This document shows positions 1-5,415 of a stretch of DNA of 7,050 nt, one piece after another; positions within the stretch are counted from its first letter, which is position 1, and each line of letters opens with the position of its first letter. Both the position numbers and the translations under genes were made by a program. Below the pieces are notes generated by a model. That model made no database searches. It had not been told where the DNA came from and was given only the letters and a program-made list of their open reading frames with translations. Source of the DNA: UBA2253 sp964646985. GTDB lineage: Bacteria; Bacillota_I; Bacilli_A; ML615J-28; CAG-698. The stretch covers positions 1 through 7,050 of the forward strand of contig CAZYFI010000068.1 of the NCBI GenBank assembly GCA_964646985.1. Direction: 5' to 3'.

Positions 1-10
1 CTTTTTCATA

Positions 11-39
11 TTGACAATCATCGATATATGTATTATAAT
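11..39 (+). promoter_or_regulatory. Sigma-A-type promoter of the arsR operon
   Basis: A perfect -35 TTGACA (11-16) and a perfect -10 TATAAT (34-39) are separated by exactly 17 bp, so transcription should start near position 46, just ahead of the GGAGGT ribosome binding site at 52-57. A short inverted repeat, CATAT (7-11) and ATATG (26-30), straddles the -35 and spacer, with the self-complementary ATCGAT (20-25) between. That is where an ArsR-family repressor would be expected to bind. The promoter is seen directly; the operator role of the repeat is inference, because its arms are only 5 bp. Confidence 0.85.
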
Positions 40-61
40 AGAATCAAATTTGGAGGTCTTT

Positions 62-367
62 ATGGATAACAAGCAGTATGCACAAATATTCAAAGCATTG
101 GGTGATGAAAGCAGAATTCAAATTTTATTGATGCTATCACAAAAGGAAACTTGTGCTTGTCAATTTTATGAAACATTGGGAGTTTCTCAACCAACCGCTT
201 CTCATCATTTGAAAATATTAAGTGAAGCGAACATCATCACAAGTCGCAAAGAAGGAAAGTGGATTCATTATTCTCTCAATAAAGAAATGATTGCTGAAAT
301 GTTGTTGTTTTTTGATTTCTTAGATTTTGGTGACATGCAATGTGCATGTCAAGAAGGTCATTCATGA
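62..367 (+). CDS. arsR: ArsR/SmtB-family metal(loid)-responsive repressor
   Basis: This 101-residue winged helix-turn-helix repressor probably releases its own promoter when it binds a thiol-reactive metal(loid). The recognition helix is visible around residues 42-53 (SQPTASHHLKIL), followed by the wing around 60-72. An ETCACQ motif places Cys31 and Cys33 where the family's ELCVCDL box carries its As(III)/Sb(III) ligands in the alpha-3 helix. A second Cys-x-Cys pair (Cys94, Cys96) lies at the C terminus. The start at 62 has GGAGGT four bases upstream; the longer in-frame TTG start at 11 falls inside the -35 box and is rejected. The stop overlaps the next gene's start (ATGA), so the two are translationally coupled. 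Family assignment is firm; the exact inducer (arsenite, antimonite or an organoarsenical) is inferred. Confidence 0.93.
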   Translation: MDNKQYAQIFKALGDESRIQILLMLSQKETCACQFYETLGVSQPTASHHLKILSEANIITSRKEGKWIHYSLNKEMIAEMLLFFDFLDFGDMQCACQEGHS

Positions 368-1377
368 CATTTAAAATGATTTGGGATTTCTTCACCGATC
401 AAATTTTAGGAATGAAGTGGCTGAATGATGTGATTGGGTTCCTTATTTCATCGCTTTTTTCACAAGACTTCTTAAAAAGCCGATTTGGTCAATCTCTTCA
501 ATTCTTTTTTTATGATTTCATTAAAATCAGTGTGTTATTATTATTGCTCATTTTTATTATTTCTTATGTGCAATCTTATTTTCCCCCAGAAAGAACGAAA
601 CGTATTTTAAGTCGTTATCATGGCATTGGTGCCAATATTCTAGGAGCATTACTTGGGACCATTACCCCGTTTTGTTCTTGCTCTTCCATTCCTTTGTTTA
701 TTGGTTTTACAAGAGCAAAAATACCAACAGGTGTGACTTTTTCTTTTCTCATTTCTAGTCCATTGGTTGATTTGGGAGCTTTGGTTTTGTTAATTACGAT
801 ATTTGGTTTTCCAATTGCCATTGCTTATGTTTTAAGTGGTTTGTTGTTGGCTGTTGTTGGTGGAACGATCATTGAAAAATCAGGTTTAAAAGAAGAATAC
901 CAAGACTTTGTTCGAGGAGAAGATCTCGTTTCTTTAGAAGAACAAGAAATGACCAAACAGGAGCGTTTGGTGTATGCGAAAGAACAAGCAACTGCAACTT
1001 ATAAAAAAGTGGTTGTATATTTATTGATAGGAATTCTAATTGGTGCAGTGATTCATAACTGGATTCCAAAGTCGTGGGTTGAAACCGTGTTAGGAAACTC
1101 AAATCCATTTTCTGTTGTCATAGCGACATTCATTGGTACACCAATGTATGCTGATATTTTTGGTACCATTCCGATTGCGGAATCATTGTTTGCAAAAGGC
1201 GTTGGTGTCGGAACGATTTTGGCTTTTATGATGAGTGTTACTGCTTTGTCAATTCCTTCTTTGGTATTATTGAGTAAAGCAATCAAACCAAAGTTGTTAG
1301 CTTTATTTTTCACAATCGTTGTCATTGGAATCATATTAATCGGATATTTGTTTAATTTTATGCAATTTATTTTTTAG
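364..1377 (+). CDS. ArsP/DUF318 (UPF0718)-type permease
   Basis: This is a 337-residue polytopic membrane protein of the ArsP_1/DUF318 permease family (YraQ-like), some members of which export trivalent organoarsenicals. The family signature is clear in the first half: GTITPFCSCSSIP (about 98-110, with Cys104 and Cys106), followed by SSPLVD (131-136). The second half carries the pseudo-repeat motif GTPMYADIFGTIP (258-270) and then an IPSLVLLSKAIKP stretch. A charged cytoplasmic loop at about 171-215 separates two hydrophobic halves, as expected for an internally duplicated transporter. The start at 364 overlaps the arsR stop and has AAGAAGGT (351-358) five bases upstream; an ATG at 340 is in frame but lacks this spacing. 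The arsR neighbour supports metal(loid) efflux, but the substrate is not proved by sequence and many YraQ-like members are uncharacterised. Confidence 0.88.
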   Translation: MTFKMIWDFFTDQILGMKWLNDVIGFLISSLFSQDFLKSRFGQSLQFFFYDFIKISVLLLLLIFIISYVQSYFPPERTKRILSRYHGIGANILGALLGTITPFCSCSSIPLFIGFTRAKIPTGVTFSFLISSPLVDLGALVLLITIFGFPIAIAYVLSGLLLAVVGGTIIEKSGLKEEYQDFVRGEDLVSLEEQEMTKQERLVYAKEQATATYKKVVVYLLIGILIGAVIHNWIPKSWVETVLGNSNPFSVVIATFIGTPMYADIFGTIPIAESLFAKGVGVGTILAFMMSVTALSIPSLVLLSKAIKPKLLALFFTIVVIGIILIGYLFNFMQFIF

Positions 1378-1386
1378 GAGGATCGT

Positions 1387-1626
1387 ATGGAAATCAAAGC
1401 ATTGGGTGGATGTTGCAAAAAATCCCAGCAAAACTATGAAAATGCAAAACAAGCAGCTGTTTTGTGTGAAATCAAAGAAGAAGTCGTTCACGTAAGTGAT
1501 TACGGAGAAATCGCGAGGCTTGGTGTGATGTCAACTCCAGGGATCATCATCAATGGAAAAGTGATGGCCAGCGGCAAACTTTCTTCAGTAAACGAAATCA
1601 TACAATACATAAAAAGTATGCAATAA
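1387..1626 (+). CDS. Small thioredoxin-like protein (redox-active disulfide protein 2 type)
   Basis: This 79-residue cytoplasmic protein has a minimal thioredoxin-like fold of the MTH895/TM0996 type. The N-terminal strand MEIKALGG leads into Cys9-Cys10-Lys-Lys-Ser13, and the cis-proline region is MSTPGIIING (48-57, Pro51). In the usual family the active site is C-x-x-C; here the second position of the C10-x-x motif is Ser13, while an extra Cys9 sits next to Cys10 and another Cys is at residue 27. This suggests a monothiol or vicinal-dithiol chemistry instead of a classical disulfide reductase. AGGAGG (1376-1381) overlaps the permease stop and lies five bases before the ATG. As last gene of the operon it may deliver or reduce the permease substrate, or recycle the protein's own metal-bound thiols. 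That role is inference. Confidence 0.85.
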   Translation: MEIKALGGCCKKSQQNYENAKQAAVLCEIKEEVVHVSDYGEIARLGVMSTPGIIINGKVMASGKLSSVNEIIQYIKSMQ

Positions 1627-1629
1627 TCC

Positions 1630-1660
1630 AAAAGAGATAGAAGAAAATCTATCTCTTTTT
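1630..1660 (+). terminator. Rho-independent terminator of the ars operon
   Basis: A perfect 12-bp stem pairs 1630-1641 (AAAAGAGATAGA) with 1648-1659 (TCTATCTCTTTT) around a 6-base loop, ending in a T-run at 1656-1660. It begins three bases after the stop of the thioredoxin-like gene. The stem is A/T-rich, which is normal in such genomes. Confidence 0.88.
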
Positions 1661-1665
1661 GCTTT

Positions 1666-1693
1666 TCGTTTACGATATATATATTGTAAACGA
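1666..1693. promoter_or_regulatory. 28-bp near-perfect palindrome, probable operator upstream of gdhA
   Basis: The arms TCGTTTAC (1666-1673) and GTAAACGA (1686-1693) are exact reverse complements. The 12-base centre is an alternating AT tract that also pairs with itself, apart from one G/T position (1674/1685). Thirteen of fourteen base pairs of the dyad are therefore perfect. The right arm contains most of the gdhA -35 box, so a protein bound here would block RNA polymerase. A dimeric repressor site is the simplest reading. A second, cruciform-like terminator for the upstream operon is less likely, because the following T-tract is interrupted. Confidence 0.7.
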
Positions 1694-1698
1694 TTTCT
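1684..1698 (+). promoter_or_regulatory. Candidate cre site (CcpA) at the gdhA promoter
   Basis: The 15 bases TTGTAAACGATTTCT match every specified position of the Bacillus cre consensus WTGNAANCGNWNNCW. The site covers the -35 box and the start of the spacer, a position that gives repression in known CcpA-controlled genes. Catabolite control of a glutamate dehydrogenase is known in Bacillus (rocG), but whether CcpA exists in this organism cannot be seen here. The same bases are shared with the larger palindrome, so the real binding protein could be another LacI-type or unrelated regulator. Confidence 0.5.
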
Positions 1699-1712
1699 TT
1701 TTGTGATAAAAT
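1684..1712 (+). promoter_or_regulatory. Promoter of the gdhA-PH-fhs operon
   Basis: The -35 TTGTAA (1684-1689) and -10 TAAAAT (1707-1712) are 17 bp apart, and TG at 1704-1705 forms an extended -10 element. Transcription would begin near 1719, about 18 bases before the gdhA start codon, leaving a short leader with GAAAGGA (1723-1729) as ribosome binding site. Confidence 0.7.
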
Positions 1713-1736
1713 AAAGAAAGAAGAAAGGAATTATGC

Positions 1737-3080
1737 ATGTTTAATAGTTCTTATTTGAATCGAGTTTATCAAGACTTATTAGTAAAAAGTGGCCATGAAC
1801 CTGAATTCTTACAAGCAGTGAAAGAGTTTTTAGATTCTATGGATTTGTTGGTTGAAAGTGATCCTAATATTGAGCGTTTTGGAATCATTGAAAGAGTGGT
1901 AGAACCTGAGCGATTGATTATTTTCCGTGTTCCTTGGGTAGATGACCAAGGAAAAGTATGGGTCAATCGAGGATTCCGTGTTCAGTACAATTCCGCAATC
2001 GGTCCTTATAAAGGTGGGATTCGCTTTGATCGTTCTGTAAATCAATCGATTATTAAGTTTTTAGGGTTTGAACAAACCTTTAAAAATTCTCTAACCGGAC
2101 TACCAATGGGTGGTGGCAAAGGTGGAGCTGATTTTGATCCTGTTGGCAAAAGCGACAATGAAATTATGCGATTTTGCCAGAGCTTTATGGCAGAACTCTA
2201 TCGCCATTTAGGAGAAAACACCGACGTTCCAGCTGGTGATTTTGGTGTTGGACCTCGTGAAGTTGGATTTATGTTTGGTTACTACAAAAAACTACGCAAT
2301 GAATTCACAGGTGTGTTTACGGGGAAAGGACTAAGTTATGGCGGAAGTTTGGTAAGACCACAAGCCACTGGCTTTGGTGTTTGCTATTTTGCCCTTGAAA
2401 TGCTTAAGAATTTAAAAGCAGAAAACTTTAATAACAAAAAAGTTTTGGTCACAGGAAGTGGAAATGTTGGAAGTTTTTGTGCTGTGAAAGCCAAAGCCCT
2501 TGGAGGAAAAGTCATAGCTATGAATGACATTTCAGGAATGGTTTATGATGAAAATGGACTGGATGTTGACTTAGTTGTTGATTTGAAATCTAAGCATCTG
2601 AATTTAGACCAGTATGCGATAATGCATCCTAACGTAAAATTCTCCCGTGATTTAAAGGATATATGGGATATTCCATGTGATTTGGTATTTCCTTGTGCAA
2701 CACAAAATGAAATTGGGTTAGACGAAGCAAAAAAATTAGTGAAAAACAAAACGCTATTGGTGTGTGAAGGGGCAAATATGCCAACCACCAATGAAGCAAC
2801 GAAATATTTAATGGAAAATGGAATCTTGTTTGCTCCAGGGAAAGCCGCCAATGCGGGTGGGGTTGCTACTAGTGGTCTTGAGATGAGTCAAAACTCAATG
2901 CGTTTTTCTTGGACGTTTGAAGAAGTAGATAATCGTTTAAAGGAAATCATGAAAAATATTTATCATAATGTTTATCAAACTTCTGTTAAAATCAATCAAC
3001 CAGGAAATATGGTAGTGGGAGCCAATATTGCAGGTTTCCTAAAAGTATATGAAGCTATGAAAGCACAAGGAGTTATTTAA
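1737..3080 (+). CDS. gdhA: NADP-type hexameric glutamate dehydrogenase
   Basis: This cytoplasmic enzyme interconverts 2-oxoglutarate plus ammonium and glutamate. At 447 residues it has the length of E. coli GdhA, the small hexameric class. The substrate and catalytic residues are all in place: YKGG with Lys92, PMGGGKGG with Lys128, and PAGDFGVG with Asp168. The Rossmann domain starts at VTGSGNVG (about 238-245), and the second strand ends in MNDISG (262-267), resembling the S-D-S-S-G segment of NADP enzymes more than the NAD-type clostridial one. NADP preference is therefore likely but not certain. The start at 1737 has GAAAGGA seven bases upstream; the nearby ATG at 1733 is out of frame. It is first in an operon with a PH-domain gene, overlapping by one base, and with fhs. 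The upstream palindrome and cre-like site suggest transcriptional control. Confidence 0.96.
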   Translation: MFNSSYLNRVYQDLLVKSGHEPEFLQAVKEFLDSMDLLVESDPNIERFGIIERVVEPERLIIFRVPWVDDQGKVWVNRGFRVQYNSAIGPYKGGIRFDRSVNQSIIKFLGFEQTFKNSLTGLPMGGGKGGADFDPVGKSDNEIMRFCQSFMAELYRHLGENTDVPAGDFGVGPREVGFMFGYYKKLRNEFTGVFTGKGLSYGGSLVRPQATGFGVCYFALEMLKNLKAENFNNKKVLVTGSGNVGSFCAVKAKALGGKVIAMNDISGMVYDENGLDVDLVVDLKSKHLNLDQYAIMHPNVKFSRDLKDIWDIPCDLVFPCATQNEIGLDEAKKLVKNKTLLVCEGANMPTTNEATKYLMENGILFAPGKAANAGGVATSGLEMSQNSMRFSWTFEEVDNRLKEIMKNIYHNVYQTSVKINQPGNMVVGANIAGFLKVYEAMKAQGVI

Positions 3081-3463
3081 TGGCAAAAAAATTAACCGAT
3101 GCTAATTTAAAAAATTTTTCCCGTTTGGTTCAAGAACCTAAATATTTAGATTATTTAGGAGAATTGTTGGTGGATGGAGAACAAGCGGTTGATTCTTTGA
3201 AATCAGCCAAGGAAGGCGTTGTTTTTACAAACAAACGTGTGATTCTAGTTAGTGTTTCTGGAGCTTTTGGAAAAAAGCGCCAGTTTGTCTCTTACCCTTA
3301 TAATCGTGTTACTACATTTGTGTTATCGACTGCCAAAGATCTTGAAAGCCATGCTGTGCTTGATTTAGGATATTTTGGCACACCAAATTTACATTTTGAG
3401 TTTAGTGGAAAATCAGAAATCAAATTAATAATGAAATACATCACAGAAGCAGTAATAAAATAG
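3080..3463 (+). CDS. Bacterial PH-domain protein of unknown function
   Basis: This 127-residue soluble protein has a single bacterial pleckstrin-homology-like domain. The diagnostic stretch is FTNKRVILVSVSG (49-61), a short loop rich in Gly and Lys, then a strand with the VSYPYNRVTTF block (70-80), as in small bPH proteins where 'TNKR' leads into the third strand and 'PY..I' into the next. An N-terminal helix (about 5-30) precedes it and a C-terminal helix (about 112-126) closes the fold. No signal peptide or membrane segment is visible. Its ATG shares one base with the gdhA stop (TAATG), with AAGGAG seven bases upstream, so expression should be coupled to gdhA. No catalytic residues are recognisable. 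Members of this class are generally annotated only by fold; a binding or scaffold role is a guess. Confidence 0.82.
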   Translation: MAKKLTDANLKNFSRLVQEPKYLDYLGELLVDGEQAVDSLKSAKEGVVFTNKRVILVSVSGAFGKKRQFVSYPYNRVTTFVLSTAKDLESHAVLDLGYFGTPNLHFEFSGKSEIKLIMKYITEAVIK

Positions 3464-3478
3464 AAAGGATGCAATCAA

Positions 3479-5143
3479 ATGTTATCAGATATTGAAATTA
3501 TCAATCAAGCGACGCTTGTTGATATGAAGAAAATTGCGAAAAAAAATAAATTAAAAGAAGAAGAACTTTACTTAATTGGGAAACATCTAGCGAAAGTAGA
3601 ATTCAGTGCCTTTGAACGTTTAAAAGATAAAAAAGATGGAAAACTGATTCTTGTTTCTGCAATCACTCCTACTCCAGCTGGAGAAGGAAAAAGTACGACC
3701 ACAATTGGCTTAGTCGATTCCTTGAATAAAATGGGAAAAAGAGCGGTTGGAGCCATTCGTGAACCTTCTTTGGGACCAGTATTTGGTGTCAAAGGCGGAG
3801 CTGCTGGTGGGGGTTATGCCCAATTAAATCCAATGGTGGATTTAAATTTGCATTTTACTGGTGATTTACATGCCATTACAACAGCCAACAACTTGGTGAG
3901 TGCTGTGATTGATAACCATATTTTTCAAGGCAATGAATTACAAATTGATGCCAATAAAATCACTTGGAAACGTTGTGTTGATTTAAATGATCGGGCATTG
4001 CGCAAAGTAACGGTTGCCCAAGAATCAAAGAAAGAAACGCCAAGAGAAGATGGATTTAATATTACGGTTGCATCAGAGATTATGGCAAGTTTATGTTTAT
4101 CCAACAATTACCATGATTTAAGAGAGCGACTTGATCGCATGATTGTTGCTTATAATACATCGGATGAGCCAGTGACCATCAAAGATTTACAAATTTCTGG
4201 TTCTTTGCTTGTGTTGTTAAAGAATGCATTGAAACCAAATTTAATCCAAACCTTGGAAAACAATTTGGTTGTTTGCCATGGTGGCCCATTTGCAAACATT
4301 GCTCATGGATGCAATTCGGTTTTGGCTACAAAACTTGCTTTAAAACTTGCTGATTATGTTGTCACGGAAGCAGGCTTTGGTGTTGATTTAGGAGCAGAAA
4401 AGTTCTTAGACATCAAATGTCAAGAAGCCAACTTGAACCCAAGTTTGGTTGTGATTGTGGCTACAGTGAGAGCCTTAAAATATCATGGGGGAATGCCACT
4501 AACTGATTTAAAAAATCCTAATGTAGATGCCTTGAAAAAAGGCATTGACAACTTAGGAAGACACTTAGAAACAATTCGCAAATTTAATTTGCCGGTTGTG
4601 GTTGCATTAAATCGTTTTGCTTCTGACAGTGAAGAAGAACTTGCCTTCATCATGGAATGGGGAAAAGCCCATGAAGTTGATGTCGCCTTAAGCGAAGTGT
4701 TTGCCAAGGGGTCTTCTGGTGGAGAAGACTTGGTCAACAAAGTGTTAAAAAACATTGCACCACGCAGAAAATATCGTCCTCTATATGATGTTTCTGAATC
4801 TTTGTTTACCAAAATTGAACGCATTTGTGTCGAAATTTACCATGCAACGAACATTGAATATGCACCTGAAGTATTTGAACAAATCAGCAAATACAATCAA
4901 GGGCCATATCATGATTTCTATGTATGTATGGCAAAAGCACAAACAAGCGTCACCGATAATCCAAAGATAATTGGTGTTCCAAAAAGCCATACCATCCATA
5001 TTAAAGAAGTCCGTTTGGCAACTGGTTCCAAATTCTTAATTTGTTTGACAGGAACGATTATGACGATGCCTGGATTAAACAAAGAACCACAAGCCATCAA
5101 AATCGATATGGACGATGAAGGAAATGTAACAGGATTGATGTAA
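3479..5143 (+). CDS. fhs: Formate-tetrahydrofolate ligase
   Basis: The enzyme uses ATP to join formate to tetrahydrofolate, giving 10-formyl-THF for purine synthesis, formyl-Met-tRNA or one-carbon flux. Its 554 residues match the usual bacterial length. The ATP-binding P-loop TPAGEGKSTT is at 65-74. The family signatures REPSLGPVFGVKGGAAGGG (94-112) and LNLHFTGDLHAIT (122-134) follow, with the conserved VCHGGPFANIAHG block further on, and the C-terminal part TGTIMTMPGL is intact. The sequence is complete, with no frameshift. AAAGGA (3464-3469) lies nine bases before the ATG, and the gene starts 15 bases after the PH-domain gene, so it is most simply the last member of the gdhA operon. A separate promoter in that 15-base gap is not visible. 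Confidence 0.97.
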   Translation: MLSDIEIINQATLVDMKKIAKKNKLKEEELYLIGKHLAKVEFSAFERLKDKKDGKLILVSAITPTPAGEGKSTTTIGLVDSLNKMGKRAVGAIREPSLGPVFGVKGGAAGGGYAQLNPMVDLNLHFTGDLHAITTANNLVSAVIDNHIFQGNELQIDANKITWKRCVDLNDRALRKVTVAQESKKETPREDGFNITVASEIMASLCLSNNYHDLRERLDRMIVAYNTSDEPVTIKDLQISGSLLVLLKNALKPNLIQTLENNLVVCHGGPFANIAHGCNSVLATKLALKLADYVVTEAGFGVDLGAEKFLDIKCQEANLNPSLVVIVATVRALKYHGGMPLTDLKNPNVDALKKGIDNLGRHLETIRKFNLPVVVALNRFASDSEEELAFIMEWGKAHEVDVALSEVFAKGSSGGEDLVNKVLKNIAPRRKYRPLYDVSESLFTKIERICVEIYHATNIEYAPEVFEQISKYNQGPYHDFYVCMAKAQTSVTDNPKIIGVPKSHTIHIKEVRLATGSKFLICLTGTIMTMPGLNKEPQAIKIDMDDEGNVTGLM

Positions 5144-5155
5144 TAAAAAGGAATG

Positions 5156-5181
5156 AAACGGTAGTAGATTTGACCGTTTTT
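5156..5181 (+). terminator. Probable intrinsic terminator after fhs
   Basis: A 7-bp stem AAACGGT (5156-5162) pairs with ACCGTTT (5173-5179) around a 10-base loop, followed by T-rich sequence (TTTTTGCTTTACTTTTTT). The stem is short with a large loop, so termination may be partial. The T-rich tail also contains the -35 box of the next unit. Confidence 0.65.
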
Positions 5182-5183
5182 GC

Positions 5184-5212
5184 TTTACTTTTTTCTTTGT
5201 TTGTGGTAATAT
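5184..5212 (+). promoter_or_regulatory. Promoter of the riboswitch-antiporter operon
   Basis: The -35-like TTTACT (5184-5189) and -10 TAATAT (5207-5212) are 17 bp apart, with TG at 5204-5205 making an extended -10. The predicted start near 5219 falls right at the 5' edge of the riboswitch aptamer, which supports this assignment. The -35 lies in the T-tract of the fhs terminator. Confidence 0.7.
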
Positions 5213-5220
5213 ATATATAG

Positions 5221-5330
5221 ATATCTCCGAATATTATATAGTGGGGGACCCAATTGTGGGGTGAATCTTGATTTTATCAAGTAGGGCAACTTGGTCGCCC
5301 GAATCCGTCAGCTAACCTCATAGGAGTTTA
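5221..5330 (+). ncRNA. c-di-AMP riboswitch aptamer (ydaO/yuaA class)
   Basis: The conserved core of the ydaO/yuaA RNA is readable from end to end: CTCCGAA at 5225-5231, GGGGGACCCA at 5243-5252, GGGGTGAATC at 5258-5267, and GCCCGAATCCGTCAGCTAAC followed by CTC at 5297-5319. Internal stems include CTTGAT/ATCAAG (5267-5272 with 5276-5281) and GGGC/GCCC (5284-5287 with 5297-5300). The closing P1 helix is short, CTCC (5225-5228) with GGAG (5323-5326). Known members bind two c-di-AMP molecules and mostly turn off K+ uptake, osmolyte and cell-wall genes when the messenger is abundant. Here the RNA precedes a cation:proton antiporter and a PII-like gene. The class is certain by motif; the exact ends are approximate. 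Confidence 0.95.
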
Positions 5331-5332
5331 CC

Positions 5333-5373
5333 AAGCGTATAAGGCTTTTAAAGTCGTATGCGCTTTTTGTTTT
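5333..5373 (+). terminator. Riboswitch expression-platform terminator
   Basis: Immediately after the aptamer, AAGCGTATA (5333-5341) pairs with TATGCGCTT (5357-5365), and an inner GGCTT/AAGTC helix (5343-5347 with 5351-5355) closes on a 3-base loop. This gives about 14 pairs with one A/G mismatch and two G-U pairs, followed by TTTTTGTTTT (5364-5373). A competing antiterminator is available: CCTCATA (5316-5322) in the aptamer's conserved 3' strand can pair with TATAAGG (5338-5344), six of seven positions, inside the terminator's 5' arm. Aptamer and antiterminator are mutually exclusive, so ligand binding should favour termination. Confidence 0.82.
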
Positions 5374-5384
5374 ACCCAAAAAGC
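5362..5384 (+). repeat. Alternative hairpin overlapping the terminator U-tract
   Basis: GCTTTTTG (5362-5369) and CAAAAAGC (5377-5384) are perfect inverted repeats with a 7-base loop. The left arm uses the last bases of the terminator stem and its U-run, so this hairpin and the terminator cannot both be complete. It could stabilise the 5' end of read-through transcripts or prevent the terminator from re-forming. Its role is inference. Confidence 0.5.
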
Positions 5385-5415
5385 AGCACGTGAAGAAGAT
5401 GATAAGGAGAAGAGC

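Noticed and set aside
11..61. Longer N terminus for ArsR from a TTG at 11
   Set aside because: The TTG is the -35 box of the promoter, so these bases are upstream of the transcription start; the ATG at 62 has a proper ribosome binding site.
340..363. Longer N terminus for the permease from the ATG at 340
   Set aside because: There is no well-spaced ribosome binding site, and the ATGA overlap at 364 with AAGAAGGT is the standard coupled arrangement.
1053..1334. Minus-strand open frames inside the permease, gdhA and fhs genes
   Set aside because: All lie opposite convincing + strand genes and show no domain, ribosome binding site or promoter of their own.
1666..1700. The 28-bp palindrome as a second terminator for the ars operon
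   Set aside because: A strong terminator already ends at 1660, the dyad core is pure AT, the T-tract after it is broken, and it overlaps the gdhA -35 box, so an operator is more likely.
5358..5393. An 11-residue ORF in the antiporter leader
   Set aside because: Its start lies inside the terminator stem with no ribosome binding site, so a leader peptide is not supported; the riboswitch explains the leader.
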